Part shown: positions 8,551 to 16,996 of the stretch, piece after piece | Position numbering within the stretch: position 1 is the stretch's first letter | Layout: each line of letters begins with the position of its first letter | Program-made: the position numbers and the translations under genes | Notes under the pieces: model-generated | The model's input: the letters and a program-made list of their open reading frames with translations, nothing else | What the model was told of the DNA's origin: nothing | Database searches by the model: none | Source of the DNA: Anaerolineales bacterium | Lineage (GTDB): Bacteria > Chloroflexota > Anaerolineae > Anaerolineales > UBA11579 | DNA: 64,000 bases | Assembly (NCBI GenBank): GCA_026129305.1 | Contig: JAHCII010000001.1 | Coordinates: 299,909 to 363,908 of the forward strand | Direction: 5' to 3'

Positions 8551-9674
8551 AGATCGCGGATGTAGACGCGGTGGTTCTTATAGGGCTTGCCGCCCAGGTT
8601 CTCCAAATCCCGGCGCATCTCCCAGGCGGTCTCAGCCACCTGGGTCAGGTCGCCTTCCTGAAAGTCGAAATCCCACAGCGTCTTTTCCATCTCTGAATAC
8701 ATCAATGCATTGCCGCCGCGGCCTTGGAACTCTGGCAGGATGCCGATGCCGTTGACTGAAACCCACTTGGTGCGGCGCAACTCCAGCAGCAGGTCGAACA
8801 GACCGAAAGGCAGCAGCCGGCCGTGGGCGCGCTGCAGGGCGGCCGAGACGTCGGGGAAGGCGAACAGAAAACCGACGATGTCCTGGCCGTGGGTGATAAC
8901 CTTGATCAGCTTGGGGTCTGCCACCACCAGGATATTTTGGATGACAAAGTCGATCTCGCCCTGGGTCAGCGGGTAGTACTCCCAGTTGTTGACGAAAGCT
9001 TGGTTATAAGCCTTGCCGATGCGCGGCCCCCAAGTGCGCAGTTCACGCTTGTTGGCGAAGCGCTTGACCTGCAGGGCGCCGCGCTGCAGCACCCGCTCGG
9101 CGATGCTGTGGACACGTTCCGGGAAACGAAAGGCATCGCGGTGGGCGTAGCAGGAGACGAAATCCACCTCTTTGCGGAAACCCAGTGCCTCAACCAGGCG
9201 CGGGTAGTAGGCGTAGTTATAGTTCATCATATTCATCATCTGGCGGTGTTCAAAGCCCTCCACCATGATGCCGTAGCCATCCAAGGGACCGAAGCCCTTG
9301 GGCCCCACCACCTGGGTCAGGCCACGCGCCCGGGCCCAGTCAAAGGCCCGTTCAAATAAGGCGTTTGCCACCGCCTGGTCATCAATGCTGTCAAAGAAAT
9401 AGAACTGGGCTTGTTGTTTGCCGTGATAGCGGTTGTAGGGCTTGTTCTCCAACGCAGCAATGCGCCCCACCACCTGGCCATCTTGCACTGCTACGAAGAA
9501 TTCAGCCTGCGAATGCTCATAGAAGGGGTGTTTCGTGGCGTCCAGAAACGCGTAGGCATCCACCAGCAAGGGCGGTACCCACTGTGGGCAATCCTTGTAG
9601 AGTGTGAACGGAAATTCGACGAAGCGCTTAGCTTCGGTTTTGGAAGTGGTGTTGATCTTTTCGACGGCGACCAT
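8547..9674 (-). CDS. GNAT-fold acyltransferase-like protein
   Basis: A 375-residue protein of a poorly described family related to GNAT acetyltransferases. A C-terminal segment, GIGILPEFQGRGGNALMYSEM, has the Q-x-x-G-x-G/A acetyl-CoA loop. The N-terminal half (EFFVAVQDGQVVGRIAALENKPYNRYHG) resembles the GNAT beta-strand core, so the protein may hold two GNAT-like halves. A TATAAT at 9681-9686 lies only 6 nt before the ATG and no ribosome site is present, so it is probably leaderless. The substrate is unknown. Confidence 0.75.
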   Translation of the reverse strand: MVAVEKINTTSKTEAKRFVEFPFTLYKDCPQWVPPLLVDAYAFLDATKHPFYEHSQAEFFVAVQDGQVVGRIAALENKPYNRYHGKQQAQFYFFDSIDDQAVANALFERAFDWARARGLTQVVGPKGFGPLDGYGIMVEGFEHRQMMNMMNYNYAYYPRLVEALGFRKEVDFVSCYAHRDAFRFPERVHSIAERVLQRGALQVKRFANKRELRTWGPRIGKAYNQAFVNNWEYYPLTQGEIDFVIQNILVVADPKLIKVITHGQDIVGFLFAFPDVSAALQRAHGRLLPFGLFDLLLELRRTKWVSVNGIGILPEFQGRGGNALMYSEMEKTLWDFDFQEGDLTQVAETAWEMRRDLENLGGKPYKNHRVYIRDL

Positions 9675-9680
9675 CGCCGG

Positions 9681-9686
9681 ATTATA
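9681..9686 (-). promoter_or_regulatory. -10 element of the GNAT-like gene
   Basis: Perfect TATAAT on the minus strand, 6 nt before the start codon at 9674. The distance predicts a transcript that starts at the ATG. Confidence 0.5.
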
Positions 9687-9689
9687 CGC

Positions 9690-11498
9690 TTAGCCAGCCA
9701 GCTGTTCCAACTGGGCTACGTTGGTTTCCAGTTCGCGGAAGGCGGCCTCGATCGGCGCCTTGCTGCTCATATCCACGCCGGCCAGGGCGAAGAGGTCCAT
9801 AGCGTAGCGCGAGCCACCGGCCTGCAGGAAGCGGTGATAGCCCGCCGCAGCTTGTGGGTCGCCGCTGAGCACTTTCTCCGCAGCCGCGTGGGCGGCGCTA
9901 ATGCCCACGGCGTACTGGAAGCTATAGAACGGGATGTACAAGTGCAGGAACTGCGCCCAGGTCACCGGGGTGCGCTGCGTATCGTCATCCATCGTCTCTC
10001 CGTAGCCCTCGGCAAAGTACTGAGCCAGAATGCCGTTGAAGATCTCGGCGCTGAGCGGCTTGCCTGCTTTGGCCCGTTCATAGACCTCCAGCTCAAAGCG
10101 CGCCAGAGTAGGCATGATGAAGAAGTAACGATGGAAGTTGGACATGGCCTCATCGATCATGGCCAGCTGGAAGTTGGCGTCGCCAGCCTTCTCCTTGCGC
10201 AGGTAGGCGCGGGTCATGGCCTGATGGAAGTTTGAAGCGGTTTCGGTGACAGTGGAGGAGATGGCCCCGTAGTCGTTATAGACGATGGGCTGGTGCAGGG
10301 CAAAAGCGTGGCTGTGCATCGAATGGCCCAGTTCGTGCGCCAGGGTGCTGAGGCTGAAGACCGAGTCGCTGTAGCTCATGAAGATATAGGGCGGCTTGCG
10401 CCCGACCATGCGGGAGGATGCGGCGCCCTGGCGTTTCTCGATGTTCGGCGCCCAGTCCACCCAGCGCTCTTCCAGGCTGCCGGCGCGCATGGTTTCCACG
10501 TATTCGTTGCCCAGCGGCTGAAGTGAGGCGCAGATCCACTCGACGGCCTGCGGATAGGGCACTTGCGGCGGGTCAGCCAGGATCGGCGCCCAAACATCGT
10601 AGGGCCCCATCTTTTCCAAGCCGAGCAGCTTGGCTTTCACAGCCCAGTAGCGGTGCCAGACGGGCAGGTTGGCGCGGAAGACCCCGATCAGATTGTGAAA
10701 GACCTGAGTGGGCAAGTTGTTGGGCGCCAGGCGCATTTCCAGCACGCTGTCAAAACCGCGCACCTTACGCTGGAACTCCATCTGCTTAACGCTGCCCAGA
10801 TAGAGCGCCCCCAGGGTTTTCTGCATACTCAGGTATCCGTCAAAATAGTGCTGCCAGGCGCTGCGCCGGCGTTGGCGGTCTGTGGATTGCAAGGAAGCAT
10901 TTAGGGTGGACTGGAAGACTGGATGCACCCCGCCAGCCGAATCGAGCGCATCCTGGAACTTCAGGTCGGCATTGGTCAGCTCGCTGAAGGCGCGATAGGT
11001 CATATCGAAGGCATCTTCTGCCATGCCCAGCATCTCTTCGACCTCTTCGGAGCGGGTGTTCTTTTGCAGGCGCAGCAGGTTGTCGAAGTAGTGCCGAAAG
11101 ATCCTGAGCCGCGGTTCCTCCTCTGCCCAGGACAGCAGTTCCTCCCCCTTGGCGATCAGCTGCGGTTCGGCGAAGGCAGTCGCCGCCAGAAAATCCGCTT
11201 CGAGGCTGCCGATCAGCCCCATGCGGCGGCCGGCCTGTTCATCGCTGGTGTCCACTGTGGCCGCCCAGCCCACGAAGCCGGAGAGTTCGCCCAGGCTGAC
11301 CGCCACGGTCTCGTAGGCGTCGAACCAGTCGGCCAACACGGCCGGGCTGCCGGTCAGGGTGCCGTTGAAGGATTTGAGTTCAGGAATGGCCTGCTTGGTG
11401 TGCTCGAACTGAGTGTCCCACTCTGCCCAAGATTCGAAGGTGGCTTCGCGGTTCCAGGTGGCTTCTACGGGCACATCGCTGCGTTTCAAGGTGGTCAT
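9690..11498 (-). CDS. pepF: M3-family oligoendopeptidase F
   Basis: A 602-residue cytoplasmic zinc metallopeptidase that degrades short peptides. The active site is HELGHSMHSHAF (HExxH), with the downstream zinc-ligand Glu in SSTVTETASNFHQ. Start 11498 (MTTLKRSDVPVEATW) is chosen because a longer frame runs into tRNA-Arg. It is one of two M3 peptidases in the window; the other (24829-26610) is clearly divergent in sequence. No membrane segment or signal peptide is seen. Confidence 0.93.
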   Translation of the reverse strand: MTTLKRSDVPVEATWNREATFESWAEWDTQFEHTKQAIPELKSFNGTLTGSPAVLADWFDAYETVAVSLGELSGFVGWAATVDTSDEQAGRRMGLIGSLEADFLAATAFAEPQLIAKGEELLSWAEEEPRLRIFRHYFDNLLRLQKNTRSEEVEEMLGMAEDAFDMTYRAFSELTNADLKFQDALDSAGGVHPVFQSTLNASLQSTDRQRRRSAWQHYFDGYLSMQKTLGALYLGSVKQMEFQRKVRGFDSVLEMRLAPNNLPTQVFHNLIGVFRANLPVWHRYWAVKAKLLGLEKMGPYDVWAPILADPPQVPYPQAVEWICASLQPLGNEYVETMRAGSLEERWVDWAPNIEKRQGAASSRMVGRKPPYIFMSYSDSVFSLSTLAHELGHSMHSHAFALHQPIVYNDYGAISSTVTETASNFHQAMTRAYLRKEKAGDANFQLAMIDEAMSNFHRYFFIMPTLARFELEVYERAKAGKPLSAEIFNGILAQYFAEGYGETMDDDTQRTPVTWAQFLHLYIPFYSFQYAVGISAAHAAAEKVLSGDPQAAAGYHRFLQAGGSRYAMDLFALAGVDMSSKAPIEAAFRELETNVAQLEQLAG

Positions 11499-11530
11499 AG
11501 CAGATTCGCTTTCCAGGTCGGCGATTTTAG

Positions 11531-11604
11531 TGCCCCAGGTGGGAGTCGAACCCACAACCTCGGCCTTAGGAGTGCCTTGCTCTATCCAATTGAGCTACCG
11601 GGGC
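11531..11604 (-). tRNA. tRNA-Arg (anticodon CCT)
   Basis: The 74-nt cloverleaf has acceptor GCCCCGG/CTGGGGC, D-stem GCTC/GAGC, anticodon loop CTCCTAA and T-arm GTGGG-TTCGACT-CCCAC. CCA is not encoded. The anticodon stem AGGCA/GGCCG pairs only in its central three positions, so mispairs lie at both ends of the stem. The gene lies 32 bp upstream of the peptidase start on the same strand. Confidence 0.93.
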
Positions 11605-11606
11605 CT

Positions 11607-11667
11607 GCGCTCCACAAAACGGAGCGCTTAAGAGTTTCTGCTCGGCTGTGCCGAGCAAAGAAACTCT
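11607..11667 (-). other. Two stem-loops upstream of tRNA-Arg
   Basis: GCGCTCC/GGAGCGC (11607-11613 with 11621-11627) sits immediately before the tRNA 5' end. AGAGTTTC/GAAACTCT (11631-11638 with 11660-11667) encloses GCTCGGC/GCCGAGC. Neither has a U-run. They may separate the enoyl-CoA hydratase message from the tRNA or guide processing. Confidence 0.45.
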
Positions 11668-11683
11668 GTACAAGTCTACACGA

Positions 11684-12463
11684 TTATCGCCCCTTCCAGT
11701 TCGGCTTGCGCTTCTCGGCGAAGGCGCGCATGCCCTCCTTCTGGTCCTCGGAGGCGAAGAGGAAATAGAAGGCCTGGCGCTCTTCGGCGATGCCATCGGC
11801 CAGATGGGTTTCCTCGGCGCGGTTGACGGCTTCTTTGCCCAGGCGCACGGCCAGCGGGGCGCGAGCGGCGATCTGGGTGGCCAGCTCCAAAGCCTCGTCC
11901 AGGCAGCGCTCGGCGGGCACCACGCGGTTGACCAAGCCGTAACCCAGCGCCTCGGCGGCGGTCAGGGTGCGATTGTTCAGCACCATCTCCATGGCGACGG
12001 CTTTGCCCACGGCGCGCGTCAGGCGCTGGGTGCCGCCGGCCCCGGGGATAACGCCCAGGTTGATCTCGGGCTGGCCGAAGCGCGCCGTTTCCGCGGCGAC
12101 GATCATGTCGCAGGACATGGCCAGCTCATTGCCGCCGCCCAGGCACCAGCCCGAGACGGCCGCGATGACCGGTTTGGAAACCTTCTTGATGCGGTCAAAG
12201 GGCGAAATGTGGCCGCGCAGCAATAGCTCCACGGAGGACGACTCGGCCATTTCTTTGATGTCCGCTCCCGCGGCGAAGGCGCGGGCGTCGCCAGTCAGCA
12301 CGAAGGCGCCTACGCTATCGTCGGCGTCATATTTCTCCAGCTGGTCCATTAACTCGGTCATCAGGGCGCTGTTCAGCGCGTTCATCGCTTCGGGGCGGTT
12401 GAGGCGCAGCAAGACCACCCGCTCACGCACTTCGGTCAGGATAAAGCTGGCTGTTTGGGACAC
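11684..12463 (-). CDS. Enoyl-CoA hydratase/isomerase (crotonase)
   Basis: A 259-residue crotonase-fold enzyme. The oxyanion-hole segment FAAGADIKEM and the two catalytic glutamates (GWCLGGGNELAMSCD and GQPEINLGVIPGAGGTQRL) are all present, as in true hydratases. It probably hydrates short-chain trans-2-enoyl-CoA in beta-oxidation or a related pathway. It follows the SDR-like gene by 9 bp on the same strand. A second crotonase with different active-site residues lies at 14771-15547. Confidence 0.93.
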   Translation of the reverse strand: MSQTASFILTEVRERVVLLRLNRPEAMNALNSALMTELMDQLEKYDADDSVGAFVLTGDARAFAAGADIKEMAESSSVELLLRGHISPFDRIKKVSKPVIAAVSGWCLGGGNELAMSCDMIVAAETARFGQPEINLGVIPGAGGTQRLTRAVGKAVAMEMVLNNRTLTAAEALGYGLVNRVVPAERCLDEALELATQIAARAPLAVRLGKEAVNRAEETHLADGIAEERQAFYFLFASEDQKEGMRAFAEKRKPNWKGR

Positions 12464-12472
12464 GGCGTCCTC

Positions 12473-13063
12473 CTAGGGTTGTTTCGTCTCGGCCAGGCAC
12501 AGCGCCAAGATCTGGTCTGGCTCGGCCGGGCAGCTGTGCACTGCAATGTGATGTGCCCCCAATTCTACGCCAGCCGCGGTGGCCAGGGCTTCCAGCCCAC
12601 CGCTGGCGGCCTGCCAGGCGGGCGGCGCCCCAGGCTGCAGACTTTGCGCCAGCACGATGCGCCCGCCACCCAGCTGGCGCATCACGCGCCCGACTGACTG
12701 CATGCACAGGAAGGCGGCGCTTAGGTTTAGGTCCAGTGTGCGGTGCCAGTCCCACTCATCCAGGTCCAGCAGGTTGCCGGCCGGCTGGGCGACCGGCAGG
12801 AAGACCAACAGGTCAATGCGCTCCCAGGGCTCCAGCACGGCCTGCAGCATGGTTTGCAGGGCCAGCTTGCGTGAGACATCGGCGGCGTGGGCGATGGCTT
12901 GCGCGCCGGCGGCGTTCAGCTCGGCGGCCAGGCTTTCGATGCGGCCCGGCATCAGGTCATTGAGCGCCAGGCGCAGCCCGGCGGCGGCCAGGCCGCGGGC
13001 CACGGCTTCACCGGCGGGTGAACTGGCGCCTACGATCAGCGCCACGCGTTTAGGGTCCGTCAT
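12473..13063 (-). CDS. SDR-fold protein lacking the catalytic Tyr/Lys
   Basis: A 196-residue Rossmann-fold short-chain dehydrogenase relative. The nucleotide-binding GASSPAG motif and the NLSAAFLCMQ helix are normal. The region that should carry YxxxK reads APPAWQAASGGLEAL, with Trp and Ser in place of Tyr and Lys. It may therefore bind a nucleotide without standard dehydrogenase activity. Start 13063 (MTDPKRVALIV) is preferred over an in-frame upstream ATG at 13084. It overlaps the M23 peptidase gene by 14 bp. Confidence 0.8.
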   Translation of the reverse strand: MTDPKRVALIVGASSPAGEAVARGLAAAGLRLALNDLMPGRIESLAAELNAAGAQAIAHAADVSRKLALQTMLQAVLEPWERIDLLVFLPVAQPAGNLLDLDEWDWHRTLDLNLSAAFLCMQSVGRVMRQLGGGRIVLAQSLQPGAPPAWQAASGGLEALATAAGVELGAHHIAVHSCPAEPDQILALCLAETKQP

Positions 13064-13811
13064 GGTGCAGCTCCCAGGGTTCAAAAGTCGCCTCGCCGGC
13101 GCATACGGGAATCTCCTCAGCGTTCTGGCGATGGTTCAAGACCAGGCCAAAATAAGGGCTGGGGTCGTAGGTGTTGCGGATATCCAATTCATTGAGGAAC
13201 TCGCCATCGTCATCTTTGACGACCGAAAAATGCAGATGCAAACCGGTGGGGGCGGCCGGGTCCCCGGAATAATTGCCCATATAACCCAGGAAGGTGCCGG
13301 CCTCTACATACACCTCATGGGTATCCGGCGGGAAAGCCTCTGAGACAAAACTCTGGCCCTGCTGGTCCGCCAGATGGGTGTAGTAGGTCCAGATCTGCCG
13401 GCCGGGCTGCAGCGGGTCGCTGGGGATGCGGATGATGACGGTGGATTTCCAATCCGCCTGACGGGTCAGGTAGCCTGGGTAAACGGCGTAGATCGGCGTG
13501 ACCCCGGGCTGGGTGCCGGAAAAAATGTCAACGCCCGAATGGCGATGGCCGAGGCGATAAGACTCATCCCACAGACCCAGGATGACGCCCGTGGTGGGGA
13601 AGGCAAAAGGCGCCTCTCCGCAGCGCAAGCCGGGCTGCAAAGCATAGCGTTCAAATATCTGACGGCTGGTGTGGATCTCCGAGAAATACGCCCAACGGCC
13701 GATGGGCCGGAAGTAATTGCGATAGATGTATAGGCCGGCCGCCCCAGCCAGGACAAGCAGCACAGGAATGGCCAGAAGGGTCGGCATAGGCCAGGCTTTG
13801 CGCCGCTTCAT
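13050..13811 (-). CDS. M23-family metallopeptidase, membrane-anchored
   Basis: A 253-residue LytM-type endopeptidase expected to cut peptidoglycan cross-links outside the cytoplasm. One N-terminal membrane segment (about residues 10-30) is followed by the zinc motifs HRHSGVDIF (HxxxD) and LHLHFSV (HxH). The catalytic domain has an extra C-terminal tail of about 50 residues. It overlaps the EthD-like gene by ATGA (13808-13811) and the SDR gene by 14 bp, so the three are co-transcribed. Confidence 0.88.
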   Translation of the reverse strand: MKRRKAWPMPTLLAIPVLLVLAGAAGLYIYRNYFRPIGRWAYFSEIHTSRQIFERYALQPGLRCGEAPFAFPTTGVILGLWDESYRLGHRHSGVDIFSGTQPGVTPIYAVYPGYLTRQADWKSTVIIRIPSDPLQPGRQIWTYYTHLADQQGQSFVSEAFPPDTHEVYVEAGTFLGYMGNYSGDPAAPTGLHLHFSVVKDDDGEFLNELDIRNTYDPSPYFGLVLNHRQNAEEIPVCAGEATFEPWELHHDGP

Positions 13812-14164
13812 GCCGGGCCAGTGGGAGGCGCGGCGGGCGCATCCCCCATAAAAGCCGCCACTTCGTCTTCCAAGTGGTCAGCCAGCAGCAGGGTGACCTT
13901 GCCGCCGCTGATCTGCTGCAGGACCTGGCCGGCGTGCTCTCCTTCAGGAGAACCCATCGCCTGGCCGGCAGCGGTCAGCGAGTCGAAATAAAGTTCATGG
14001 ATCAGATGAGCCTGGAAGGCACCGTGCAGGACGCGGTCCACACGGCTGGTGACCTCGCGGCGCAGGCCGGGCATGCGCTCGGCCGCCGCCAGGAACAGCG
14101 GCCACTGGCTGTCGAATTCAGCCGGGTGGTCTTGGGGTTCGATCAGAATGACCAATTTGTACAT
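13808..14164 (-). CDS. EthD-domain protein
   Basis: A 118-residue ferredoxin-like fold protein of the EthD family (MPGLRREVTSRV, ELYFDSLTAAGQAMGSPEG). The family's name comes from ether-degradation clusters, but most members have no known role. ATG 14164 is used; an in-frame GTG at 14173 is possible. TATAAT at 14175-14180 lies 10 nt before the ATG without a ribosome site, which suits a leaderless start. It is first in the EthD-M23-SDR-crotonase operon. Confidence 0.82.
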   Translation of the reverse strand: MYKLVILIEPQDHPAEFDSQWPLFLAAAERMPGLRREVTSRVDRVLHGAFQAHLIHELYFDSLTAAGQAMGSPEGEHAGQVLQQISGGKVTLLLADHLEDEVAAFMGDAPAAPPTGPA

Positions 14165-14206
14165 GGAGTTCACGATTATAACCTTGGCAAAAATTGAGGC
14201 CCGCGC

Positions 14207-14234
14207 TTGACACCAGCGCCACCCCGCGTATGGT
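14207..14234 (+). promoter_or_regulatory. Sigma-70-type promoter of the acidic-protein gene
   Basis: TTGACA (14207-14212) and TATGGT (14229-14234) with a 16-bp spacer, facing the gene at 14269. It is back to back with the TATAAT box of the divergent EthD-like gene. Confidence 0.5.
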
Positions 14235-14268
14235 AATATTCGCCACTGTAAGGCAGTCTGACTATCTG

Positions 14269-14649
14269 ATGCAAGAGAAAATCACCATTATTGAAGGTCC
14301 TTCACCCACATTTGAAATTGTGGACGAAGGCTGGTCTACCGGAGTGCTGGAAGGCCCGACACTCTACGGGGTGGCGCTGACCCACTTGCGTACCTTCAAC
14401 GGTCGCGAACTGGTGGAGCGCTGCCATCGGGCCTGGAACAAACAGGACAGCATCCAACTCGAATACCGCGATGAAGACGGCCTGACCAAGGAAGCGCCCA
14501 TCGTCGCCGCTCGGGCGGCAGAGACCGCCGAGGGCGAAATGCTGATGCTATGGGTGCGCCTGCCGGACGAAGAGATCGAACTGGCCATCGGCTACGAAGA
14601 CGATGATATGGACGACAGCGACCTGGATGAAATGGACCCGCTGGTCTAG
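14269..14649 (+). CDS. Hypothetical protein with acidic C-terminus
   Basis: A 126-residue soluble protein that I do not recognise. It begins MQEKITIIEGPSPTFEIVDEGW and ends in a strongly acidic tail (DDDMDDSDLDEMDPLV). The start at 14269 fits the promoter at 14207-14234; an upstream TTG frame start would overlap that promoter. A Rho-independent terminator follows 28 bp after the stop, so it is a single-gene unit. Confidence 0.78.
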   Translation: MQEKITIIEGPSPTFEIVDEGWSTGVLEGPTLYGVALTHLRTFNGRELVERCHRAWNKQDSIQLEYRDEDGLTKEAPIVAARAAETAEGEMLMLWVRLPDEEIELAIGYEDDDMDDSDLDEMDPLV

Positions 14650-14677
14650 ATTAGCAAAGTAGACCCATGTGAAAGAC

Positions 14678-14709
14678 AAAGCGCAATGCGAACCGCATTG
14701 CGCTTTTTT
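14678..14709 (+). terminator. Rho-independent terminator
   Basis: A 13-bp perfect stem (14678-14690 with 14694-14706), 3-nt loop and a T-run, after the acidic-protein gene. Confidence 0.9.
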
Positions 14710-14770
14710 GTTGCCCGCCTGGATACCGTTAGAATACCTGCAACCCATCCCCTGAACAAATGGAGTTGCC

Positions 14771-15547
14771 ATGAGCGAAGAGACAATTTTGCGCGATGTC
14801 AAAGACGGTGTGTTGACCCTGACGCTGAACCGGCCTAAAGCCAACGCCTTTGACTCACCCATGGTGGCCAAGCTGCAGGGCTTCCTGAAGGACGCCGCCA
14901 AAGATGCGGCAGTGCGCAGCCTGCTGCTCAAGGCGAATGGCAAGCTGTTCAGTGCCGGCCAGGATGTGACCGAGTTTGGTGAGGGCGAACACCTCTCCTT
15001 CCGCCAGCACTTGCAGAGGAACTACAATCCGCTGGTGCTGCAGATGCGCCAGCTGGAGAAACCGATCCTGGCGGCCATCCAGGGTCCGACAGCCGGTGCC
15101 TCGTTGGGCATTGCCCTGGCCTGCGACCTGCGCATCGGCACGCCGGCGGCCAAGTTCGTGGTCGGCTTTGGCGGCATCGGCTTGGCGCCGGATTCGGCCG
15201 TCTCGCTGATGCTGCCCAGCCTCATCGGGTTGGGCCGGGCGGCGCAGGCGACCTTTTTCAATGAGCCGATCAACGCCGAGCAGGCGCTGGCCTGGGGTCT
15301 GTTGAACGCTGTGGTGGCGGAAGAAGAGCTGGAGCAGACCAGCTGGGACTGGGCCGCCCGCCTGGCGCAAGGCCCAGTGGGGGCGATGGGTTACGCCAAG
15401 CGTGACTTCAACAAGGCCAATCTGGCCAACCTGGAAGAAGTGCTGGATTACGAGGCGTACACGCAGGAGATCGCCGCGCAGGGCGCCGACCATCAGGAGG
15501 GCCTGGCGGCCTTCCTGGAAAAGCGCGAACCCAAGTACATGAAATAA
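14771..15547 (+). CDS. Enoyl-CoA hydratase/isomerase family protein (PaaG-like)
   Basis: A 258-residue crotonase-fold protein. The oxyanion region FSAGQDVTEF is present. The first hydratase Glu is absent (GASLGIALACD) and the second site reads GLAPDSAVSLML, with the Asp typical of PaaG/ECI-type isomerases. It may thus isomerise rather than hydrate an acyl-CoA. The ATG at 14771 follows TGGAG. It is flanked by terminators on both sides, so it is transcribed alone. Confidence 0.85.
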   Translation: MSEETILRDVKDGVLTLTLNRPKANAFDSPMVAKLQGFLKDAAKDAAVRSLLLKANGKLFSAGQDVTEFGEGEHLSFRQHLQRNYNPLVLQMRQLEKPILAAIQGPTAGASLGIALACDLRIGTPAAKFVVGFGGIGLAPDSAVSLMLPSLIGLGRAAQATFFNEPINAEQALAWGLLNAVVAEEELEQTSWDWAARLAQGPVGAMGYAKRDFNKANLANLEEVLDYEAYTQEIAAQGADHQEGLAAFLEKREPKYMK

Positions 15548-15550
15548 CAA

Positions 15551-15581
15551 AAAGCCCCGCCAATGGCGGGGCTTTGTTTTT
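15551..15581. terminator. Bidirectional Rho-independent terminator
   Basis: An 11-bp stem AAAGCCCCGCC/GGCGGGGCTTT with T-runs on both strands, between convergent genes. Confidence 0.88.
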
Positions 15582-15590
15582 AAAGAAAAC

Positions 15591-15950
15591 TTACTTGGGC
15601 AGTTGCGAAGCCCGCTTAGCCAACGACTGGCCCAGGAACATAACGCCAATGCCAAAAATGGGGTGCAGGGCTTTGACGATGTCTGACATGCCCGGACCGC
15701 GCAGCAGGAAGCTCTGGGCGGCCAGCATGGCAAAGGCCAGCAGGCTGAGGCCGGTGATACGGCTTCCCATTTTGCCGGCAACCGACAGGACCAGCATCAG
15801 CAGCAGGGCCAAAAGCATCAGGTTGCCGCCCATGGCATGGTAACTGCTGGGCAACACATTAAAGTAAGCCGCGCCAATCAGGGCGATTTGGACAAAGCCC
15901 CAAAAGAAGACGGCTTTGCCCAAGCCAATAAACAGGTTGCGTATTTGCAT
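15591..15950 (-). CDS. Small integral membrane protein
   Basis: A 119-residue protein with four predicted transmembrane helices (about residues 10-32, 38-60, 64-86, 92-112) and few charged residues. It resembles the DUF6220-type small membrane proteins, but that match is tentative. The start at 15950 has a clear GGAGG ribosome site 8 nt upstream, whereas a longer frame to 15968 does not. The function is unknown. Confidence 0.72.
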   Translation of the reverse strand: MQIRNLFIGLGKAVFFWGFVQIALIGAAYFNVLPSSYHAMGGNLMLLALLLMLVLSVAGKMGSRITGLSLLAFAMLAAQSFLLRGPGMSDIVKALHPIFGIGVMFLGQSLAKRASQLPK

Positions 15951-16011
15951 AAATATGCCTCCAATCAAGAATCAAAAAATACAGCGTGACCTTGATTATA
16001 AGAGGCAAGGG

Positions 16012-16668
16012 TTATTTGCGGGCAGAGGAAAAGGCTTGGTAAGTCTCCAGCAGAGACAGCAGCACCTGGTTGGTGAAGGCGTCCATGCGGCGGGCCATGT
16101 CCGCCCAGGCTTCTGCCGAGCGGATGGCGGCTTCCTCGTAGGAACCCAGCAGCGCCTCTTGCAGCGCATTGCGGAAGAAGAGGAAGGCGCGTGTAGCCTG
16201 TACTGAGTCCAGACCGTGGCGGCGACCCAGGGTGGCGTAGTCGTAGCCCATGGCGCGCGCTTCGGCCTGGCCGACTTCGTCGTCCGAGGCCAGGAAAGTG
16301 TTGAGGCCCTGCATCAGCTTGCGGCCGCTGCGGGCGTATTCCCCGCGGGCGGCCTCGTCCAGCTTTTGGTACCAGTCCTGCTGGGCCAGGGCACCTTCGC
16401 TGATCTGCACACGTGTGTAGCCCAGGGCACTCTGCACCAACTGGGCGGCTTCGGCCTTGGAGGCGTTGGCGCGCTGCGACTTGGCCCACAAGTCCAGCTC
16501 CTGGCGGCGGAAACGACGGTGGCCGCCCTGGGTGCGGTGGCTGGGCAGGTGGCCGCGGTCGGCCCAGTTGCGGATGGTGCTGGGGTGTACGCCCAGCCAG
16601 TCAGCGACTTCGCTAAGGGTCAGCCAGTCGGTATTCACTCGGTCGGGGGGATTGATCATTGTGTCCAT
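16012..16668 (-). CDS. Excisionase/MerR-type HTH protein with RsbR-like helical domain
   Basis: A 218-residue putative regulator. Residues 15-60 form a helix-turn-helix of the excisionase/MerR class (LTLSEVADWLGVHPSTIRNWADRGHLPSHRTQGGHRRFRRQEL). The C-terminal ~120 residues are helical and resemble the RsbRD-type sensory domain (AFLFFRNALQEALLGSYEE). ATG 16668 is used, with 16659 as alternative. It stands alone, with a 330-bp repeat-bearing gap upstream. The target genes are unknown. Confidence 0.8.
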   Translation of the reverse strand: MDTMINPPDRVNTDWLTLSEVADWLGVHPSTIRNWADRGHLPSHRTQGGHRRFRRQELDLWAKSQRANASKAEAAQLVQSALGYTRVQISEGALAQQDWYQKLDEAARGEYARSGRKLMQGLNTFLASDDEVGQAEARAMGYDYATLGRRHGLDSVQATRAFLFFRNALQEALLGSYEEAAIRSAEAWADMARRMDAFTNQVLLSLLETYQAFSSARK

Positions 16669-16996
16669 TTCTCGTTGAATGCGAACCTACAAATTCTATC
16701 AACGAGCGATAAGGGCAATCAATGGAGGTTTTGGAAGTTAGCGATTAGCTGTCAGCTTTCAGCGCTCAGCTATCAGATGTAAGTTCCAAGCCATAAGCTA
16801 TAAGCCGGCCAAGCCAAACCGTGTCGCTCTGAGCGAAAGCGAAGAGCTTTCGAAGCGCTAATTGAATACGCAAGCCAGCTGATAGGAAGCCACTCGGCAT
16901 TCGTCATTGCGGATACGATTACTGTGAGCATTTTGCGGGAGGAATTTTGTTTTTGTAGGGACGGGGTTACCCCACCCCTACCAGTTCAGGAAAGCG
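16669..16996. repeat. Gap with degenerate dispersed intergenic repeats
   Basis: No gene is seen. The stretch holds three recurring types: a run of AGC-rich short repeats (about 16736-16797, AGCTGTCAGCTTTCAGC-like), TGTCGCTCTGAGCGAAAGCG (about 16820-16855), and GTAGGGACGGGGTT...CCCCTACC (about 16956-16982). Related copies occur at 19291-19437, 56212-56345 and 56958-57012. Confidence 0.5.

Noticed and set aside
14194..14268. TTG start giving 25 extra residues to the acidic protein
   Set aside because: The extension would be encoded across the TTGACA/TATGGT promoter and has no ribosome site.
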